From Ziziphus jujuba (lineage: Eukaryota > Streptophyta > Magnoliopsida > Rosales > Rhamnaceae): a stretch of 64,000 nucleotides of DNA. The notes under the pieces were generated by a model that worked only from the letters and a program-made list of their open reading frames with translations, was not told the DNA's origin and made no database searches. The DNA lies in contig NC_083383.1 in NCBI RefSeq assembly GCF_031755915.1, positions 17,659,001-17,723,000 on the forward strand. Direction: 5' to 3'. Below, piece after piece: positions 60,188 to 64,000 of the stretch. Numbering within the stretch: position 1 is the first letter of the stretch; each line of letters begins with the position of its first letter. Both the position numbers and the translations under genes were made by a program.

Positions 60188-60237
60188 AGCCACCACCATG
60201 CAATAACTCCATAGCCACCACCATGCAATAACTCCAT
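60188..60237. repeat. Exact tandem duplication, 2 x 25 bp
   Basis: GCCACCACCATGCAATAACT plus CCATA, repeated twice without change, then followed by a partial third start GCCACCG. Confidence 0.95.
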
Positions 60238-62425
60238 AGCCACCGTGGATTCAAACAAGCCATCACATTCCATAAAATCCAAACCACATTTGTGATAATG
60301 ACCCTAAAATGTCAGTGCTACAACCCTGTAGCCATTGTGTCGAGCCCTAACCCTAACAAGCCACCACCATCACTTCAATCCAAAGGTGCAAAGAAGGGAT
60401 CCAAAGGCTTGAGGAATTGTGGATTTAAATTGTGAATTTATGCTTGAATGAGTGCCAATGACGTATTATACCGCACAGTTTGCTCATAACCACTACCCAA
60501 TGCAAGCCATGCTACCAATTTACATTTTTACTCTCTTATTTTTTATTTGGGGATGTGTATTTGAAATGTGTAAAATTTGGGTGTGTGTTTAATATTATAT
60601 GACAAATTAGGGATGTCTATGAAAGTAACCCTTTCACTTATCCATCTAAGGACCACTATTATTTTTTTTTTCTCCAAAAGTAATGCTAAAGATACCAAAT
60701 AAAATATACCAAGATGCAAGAAATATCATGCATTAATATTTTATTGATTAACATGCTAATATAACTTAATTATGAGTTAATGAACATTTAAAAGGATAGG
60801 TATAAATAAATATAAGCTAATTAAACATTGATACATAGCATTTGATATGTATCTTATTTAATTTATTTGATATCTCTAGTATTATTCATTTTTCAATTAA
60901 TAAAATTATAAAACTTCACTTGGCCATATTATTTGGTAGATAAGGTACTACAAAAATTTTTATCCCAAAAAAAAAAAAATAAAAAAATAAATTGGTGTAA
61001 AACTTGATGCATATGCCTTTAAAGAGAAAAACAAAAAAAACAAAAACAAATGTACATGATTCTATAGCACCATACAAAAAGCTCTTTATTTAAAAAAAAA
61101 AAATTTGTTAACTTTTTAATTTAAAGCAACACAGTTACTTTTTTTTTTTTTTTTTTTGTGGTGGTGAAAGAAAACAACACAATTGCTTGTGCAATGTAAT
61201 GATAAAATTCTGTGTAGAGTATTTTTATTTAATTTATTAATTTCTACTATAAAAAGTAATAATATTACAAGTATGGTAAACTAGTTTTTTTTTTTTGTGG
61301 GTAAATAAGTATGGTATATTAGTTACTTTTTCCTTTATTATCTTTTATTTTCTTCTTCCTTTTTATCTATATATATATATATATATATTTGTTTGCAGAA
61401 TCCTTTATTATTTTAAATGCATTACATTGTATTTCCTATAAATTTTTATTTATGTTAATTAAAGAATTAAATTATCTAAATTTGTCTAGTACAATCTAAT
61501 GTAGAAGACAAATCAGTGCCTTTTAATAATTACATGACTTTGAATCCCCTCATCTCCATATAATATAAAGATAAAATAATTATTATTTTTTTTTTTAAAA
61601 ACCAACTAAATTTTTTGATAAAAAGTGAGAGTACCATGGACCAAAGAAAACACTAAATATTGCTATAGGATCAAATTTTAGATATTAAAAGAAAGTTTAA
61701 TTTGACTATATTAATGGTTACTAAAACATTTGCTATCTAAAATTTGTTAAAAGAATGTAGGATTAACTTGTTGCCCTCTAGTTTTAAAAAAGTTTTATTT
61801 TACATCTTTAAATTTAAAATATTATAATTTATCCTTTATAGTTCTATTTATCATATTTTGAACAAATTAAATTTTTTATCAAACAACAATTAACAGTTTA
61901 CAGTATTAAAATATTAATTTTTAAAGCTAGAGCACCTAATATATTGCTAACAAATTAAAATTAAAAGGTCTACATTGCTATAAAATGCATTTTATTCAAA
62001 ATTTATTTTAATATTGGTTATTTAAGATAAAACCAATAAAACGAAGCGAAAACTCAGGTGCAAGAGCTGCGATTTAATTTAACAATTAATATTTTAAGCA
62101 CCAAAATTTATAATCTTTCAGGACTAAAATTTTAATTTGCATAATAACTCTTTAAGAGTTAGGTGCCAACGAGAGCTGTGCGTAGTACGCACCTCCTTTT
62201 CTGGTTGAGATTGAACTTGAAACCCACGCAATAAATAAAAAGGAAAAAAAAAGGAAAAGCACAAAAGAAATTCTGATTTTTTTATTGCTCACAAACCCTA
62301 AACTTTGTTTTCTTCCTTAATTCACAGAACATAAGCTCTAAATCTTGTGGAGAAGCATAATCACAAAGAAATTGATAGAAAGCCCCTTCTTGTGGAGGTC
62401 GAATTTCGCTCCCTTATTGAGGAAG

Positions 62426-63030
62426 GTTAGTCAATCTCTCCCCAATTTTGATGTCTAGGGTTTTCAAGTTCTCGCTCTGATCTACAATCTAATCGTTAAT
62501 TTGCCTTTATTTCTATGCTAATTTGAAATACTTTTGATAATTGAACTTTTGGTCTACATTTTTGTGCTTTATGCCCTATTTTATTTGCTTCATAAGATGA
62601 AGTTATGATTTTTAATTAAATATCTGGGTATCTTGTTTACCTGTTTATTTTACATTATTGAATTAACTAGATGGGTTTAGATTGAGACTTATTGTGCATA
62701 AATTTCTTGGAGTTGGGGAGTGGATTGGGTTATTTTTGGTTCATCTGTATCAGTTTGTTATTGGGTTTTTGGTAAATTGTAAGCACATATATCATTGCCG
62801 CAGACTATCATGTTTTGTGTTGTTTTGTTTTATTGATTGTTCTGCTGTGAAAAGAGATCATGTTTTGTGTTGTTTTGTTTTATTGATTGTTCTGCTGTGA
62901 AAAGAGACTATCTTTGAGATCCAAAAATATTTATCTTTTTGTTTTAATTTGTTTTGCAATAAATTGTGTTATCTTTCTTATGCAATTTATTGTAGTTTGG
63001 TTCTGATTAAAACTTGTATGTTTGTTATAG
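62426..63030 (+). other. 5' UTR intron of the Agenet-domain gene (predicted)
   Basis: Donor GAGGAAG|GTTAGT and acceptor TTTGTTATAG bracket 605 bp, with a T-rich interior. The spliced leader would end shortly before the ATG at 63068. It contains a 50-bp exact tandem duplication (62807-62906). Confidence 0.6.
62807..62906 (+). repeat. Exact tandem duplication, 2 x 50 bp, in the 5' UTR intron
   Basis: 62807-62856 and 62857-62906 are identical, each beginning ATCATGTTTTGTGTTG and ending GCTGTGAAAAGAG. The duplication is intronic and not coding. Confidence 0.95.
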
Positions 63031-63067
63031 GTTTTAGATACTGGGATCTTTTGAATATCTAGCGGCA

Positions 63068-64000
63068 ATGAGATTCAAGAAGGGGAGCAAGGTGGAGGTA
63101 CTATGCAAAAAGGAAGTACCACTAGGGGCATGGCGTTGTGCCGAGATTATCTCAGGTAATGGGCACTCTTATAGTGTCATGTATGATTGGTCTTCATCCA
63201 TGGAAAACGAGGTGTTTATGGACAGAGTCTTGAGGAAGGCTATTAGGCCTTGCCCTCCTCCCGCCAGAAGTGTGGAGAATTGGGCAGTTGGTGATGTTGT
63301 AGAGGTTCTTGATATTTGTTCATGGAAAATAGCCACAATTTTGAAGGTATTGGATGGGGCTCGTTGCTTGGTCAGGCTGCTTGGATCTTGTCTGGAGTTC
63401 ACTGTCCACCAATCTAAAATCAGGATTCGTCAAACTTGGAAAGATGACAGATGGATTGTATTTGAAAAGGTAAATATCCTGTGCCTTTCTTTCTTCCGAG
63501 TTGTTTTCTTTTTATGCTCAGCTTGATTATATTGAGAAGGATTGAAAGAATTTTGTTTCTGTTCATATATATATACACAGATTTGCTGTAGTGGGCACCT
63601 CACACGAGGCAACATGTTGTTGGACGTAGGCAACAAGCAATATGTTGCGCCTGCATTATGGTTATGATGGGGGACAGGCATCCATTTTAGCAAAATTTTG
63701 TGTATATATGTGTGTGTGTATATATATATATATATATAACAATATTGATTTGAGTTAGATCTTTTACACTAGATGGGTGTAATTGCAAACACCAGCTTGT
63801 GAACTTAACTTCATCATCTTAACAACAGTGTTTTAAAAGCAACTTGTTTTATTTATTTATGTATTATTATTATTTTTTTAATTGGCCCCCTGGAAATAAA
63901 AATAAAAGAAAAGAAAAGAAAACATGGCCTTTTGTTATTCGCATTCATTACTATTGATTATGCTCTTCCTGATATTTTTCTGGGCCTTTGCAGGGTTCTG
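63068..64000 (+). CDS. Agenet/Tudor-like domain protein, 5' part (runs off the window)
   Basis: Exon 1 codes for 134 residues (63068-63469). Intron 1 (63470-63993) begins GTAAAT and ends CCTTTGCAG in phase. Exon 2 begins GGTTCTG at 63994 and continues outside. The protein starts MRFKKGSKVEVLCKKEVPLG; AWRCAEIISGNGHSYSVMYD is a first Agenet (Tudor-like) repeat at about residues 1-60. After RKAIRPCPPP, a second Agenet repeat spans about 75-130 (WAVGDVVEVLDICSWKIATI, LVRLLGS, IRIRQTWKDDRWIVFEK). Plant Agenet pairs usually bind methylated histones or other proteins in the nucleus. Members with this N-terminus may carry further C-terminal domains not visible here. The ATG is the first in the exon after the leader intron. 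No lesion was seen in the visible part. Confidence 0.88.

Larger units (their letters stand above)
58574..62339. other. AT-rich intergenic DNA, no gene supported
   Basis: Contains a MITE-like repeat (58993-59922), a 2 x 25 bp tandem duplication (60188-60237), a near-repeat of GAGGTTATTTTAGGTACTTTAA at 59671 and 59705, and several poly-A/T runs. The last part (about 62180-62340) is likely promoter or 5' end of the Agenet gene. Confidence 0.5.

Noticed and set aside
1..64000. CRISPR arrays, bacterial operons, tRNA genes
   Set aside because: No regularly spaced identical repeats of CRISPR type and no cloverleaf with paired A and B boxes seen; the DNA is eukaryotic nuclear.

Overview
This window is nuclear DNA from a flowering plant, most likely a eudicot. 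Three findings support this: very AT-rich intergenic DNA, plant-type genes with short GT-AG introns, and a dense nested load of plant transposable elements. I could not identify the species. Three host genes are well supported. (1) An ammonium transporter of the AMT2/AMT3 type lies on the minus strand at 23090-25009, with 3 exons and 479 codons, all junctions in phase. (2) A complete DNMT2/TRDMT1-type tRNA cytosine-5 methyltransferase lies on the minus strand at 39276-42794, with 10 coding exons and 382 residues. (3) The 5' part of an Agenet/Tudor-like domain gene on the plus strand starts at 63068 and runs off the right edge. A fourth host trace is the last ~88 codons of a TIR-type NLR immune receptor (post-LRR C-JID region) at 34541-34807, minus strand, without the rest of the gene.

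Layout. 1-4.8 kb: AT-rich DNA with a 1.2 kb AAT/AAC repeat tract. 4.8-10.9 kb: retroelement-only zone with two complete but degenerate Cassandra-like TRIM elements in inverted orientation (their LTRs carry 5S-rRNA-derived sequence), a ~3.1 kb solo chromovirus-type LTR, and a solo Cassandra-like LTR. 13.6-22.0 kb: an LTR retrotransposon shell with an exact 5-bp target duplication, split by a minus-strand Ty3/gypsy chromovirus that is heavily deleted and itself interrupted. 23.1-25.0 kb: the ammonium transporter. 27.3-33.7 kb: a minus-strand Ty1/copia element with 508-bp LTRs about 97% identical; its protease region is missing and its frames are broken. 34.5-37 kb: NLR remnant, AT-rich DNA and an orphan promoter-like motif cluster. 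39.3-42.8 kb: DNMT2. 44.3-47.2 kb: a non-coding element with terminal inverted repeats. 47.3-58.6 kb: a plus-strand Ty3/gypsy chromovirus pseudo-element, split between reverse transcriptase and RNase H by a 6.1 kb hAT DNA transposon with a perfect 8-bp target duplication (GAGGCAGC) and an almost intact transposase gene. 58.6-64 kb: AT-rich DNA, a MITE-like repeat and the Agenet gene.

The host genes are unrelated to one another and share no operon-like organisation. Most of the structure records transposon history: nested insertions, solo-LTR formation and internal deletions that fuse distant polyprotein domains. The most distinctive items are the inverted Cassandra-like pair with a duplicated 5S-like box, the hAT transposase whose only visible lesion is in an A8 run, and the copia leader with two identical-stem hairpins and a TGACGTCA palindrome.
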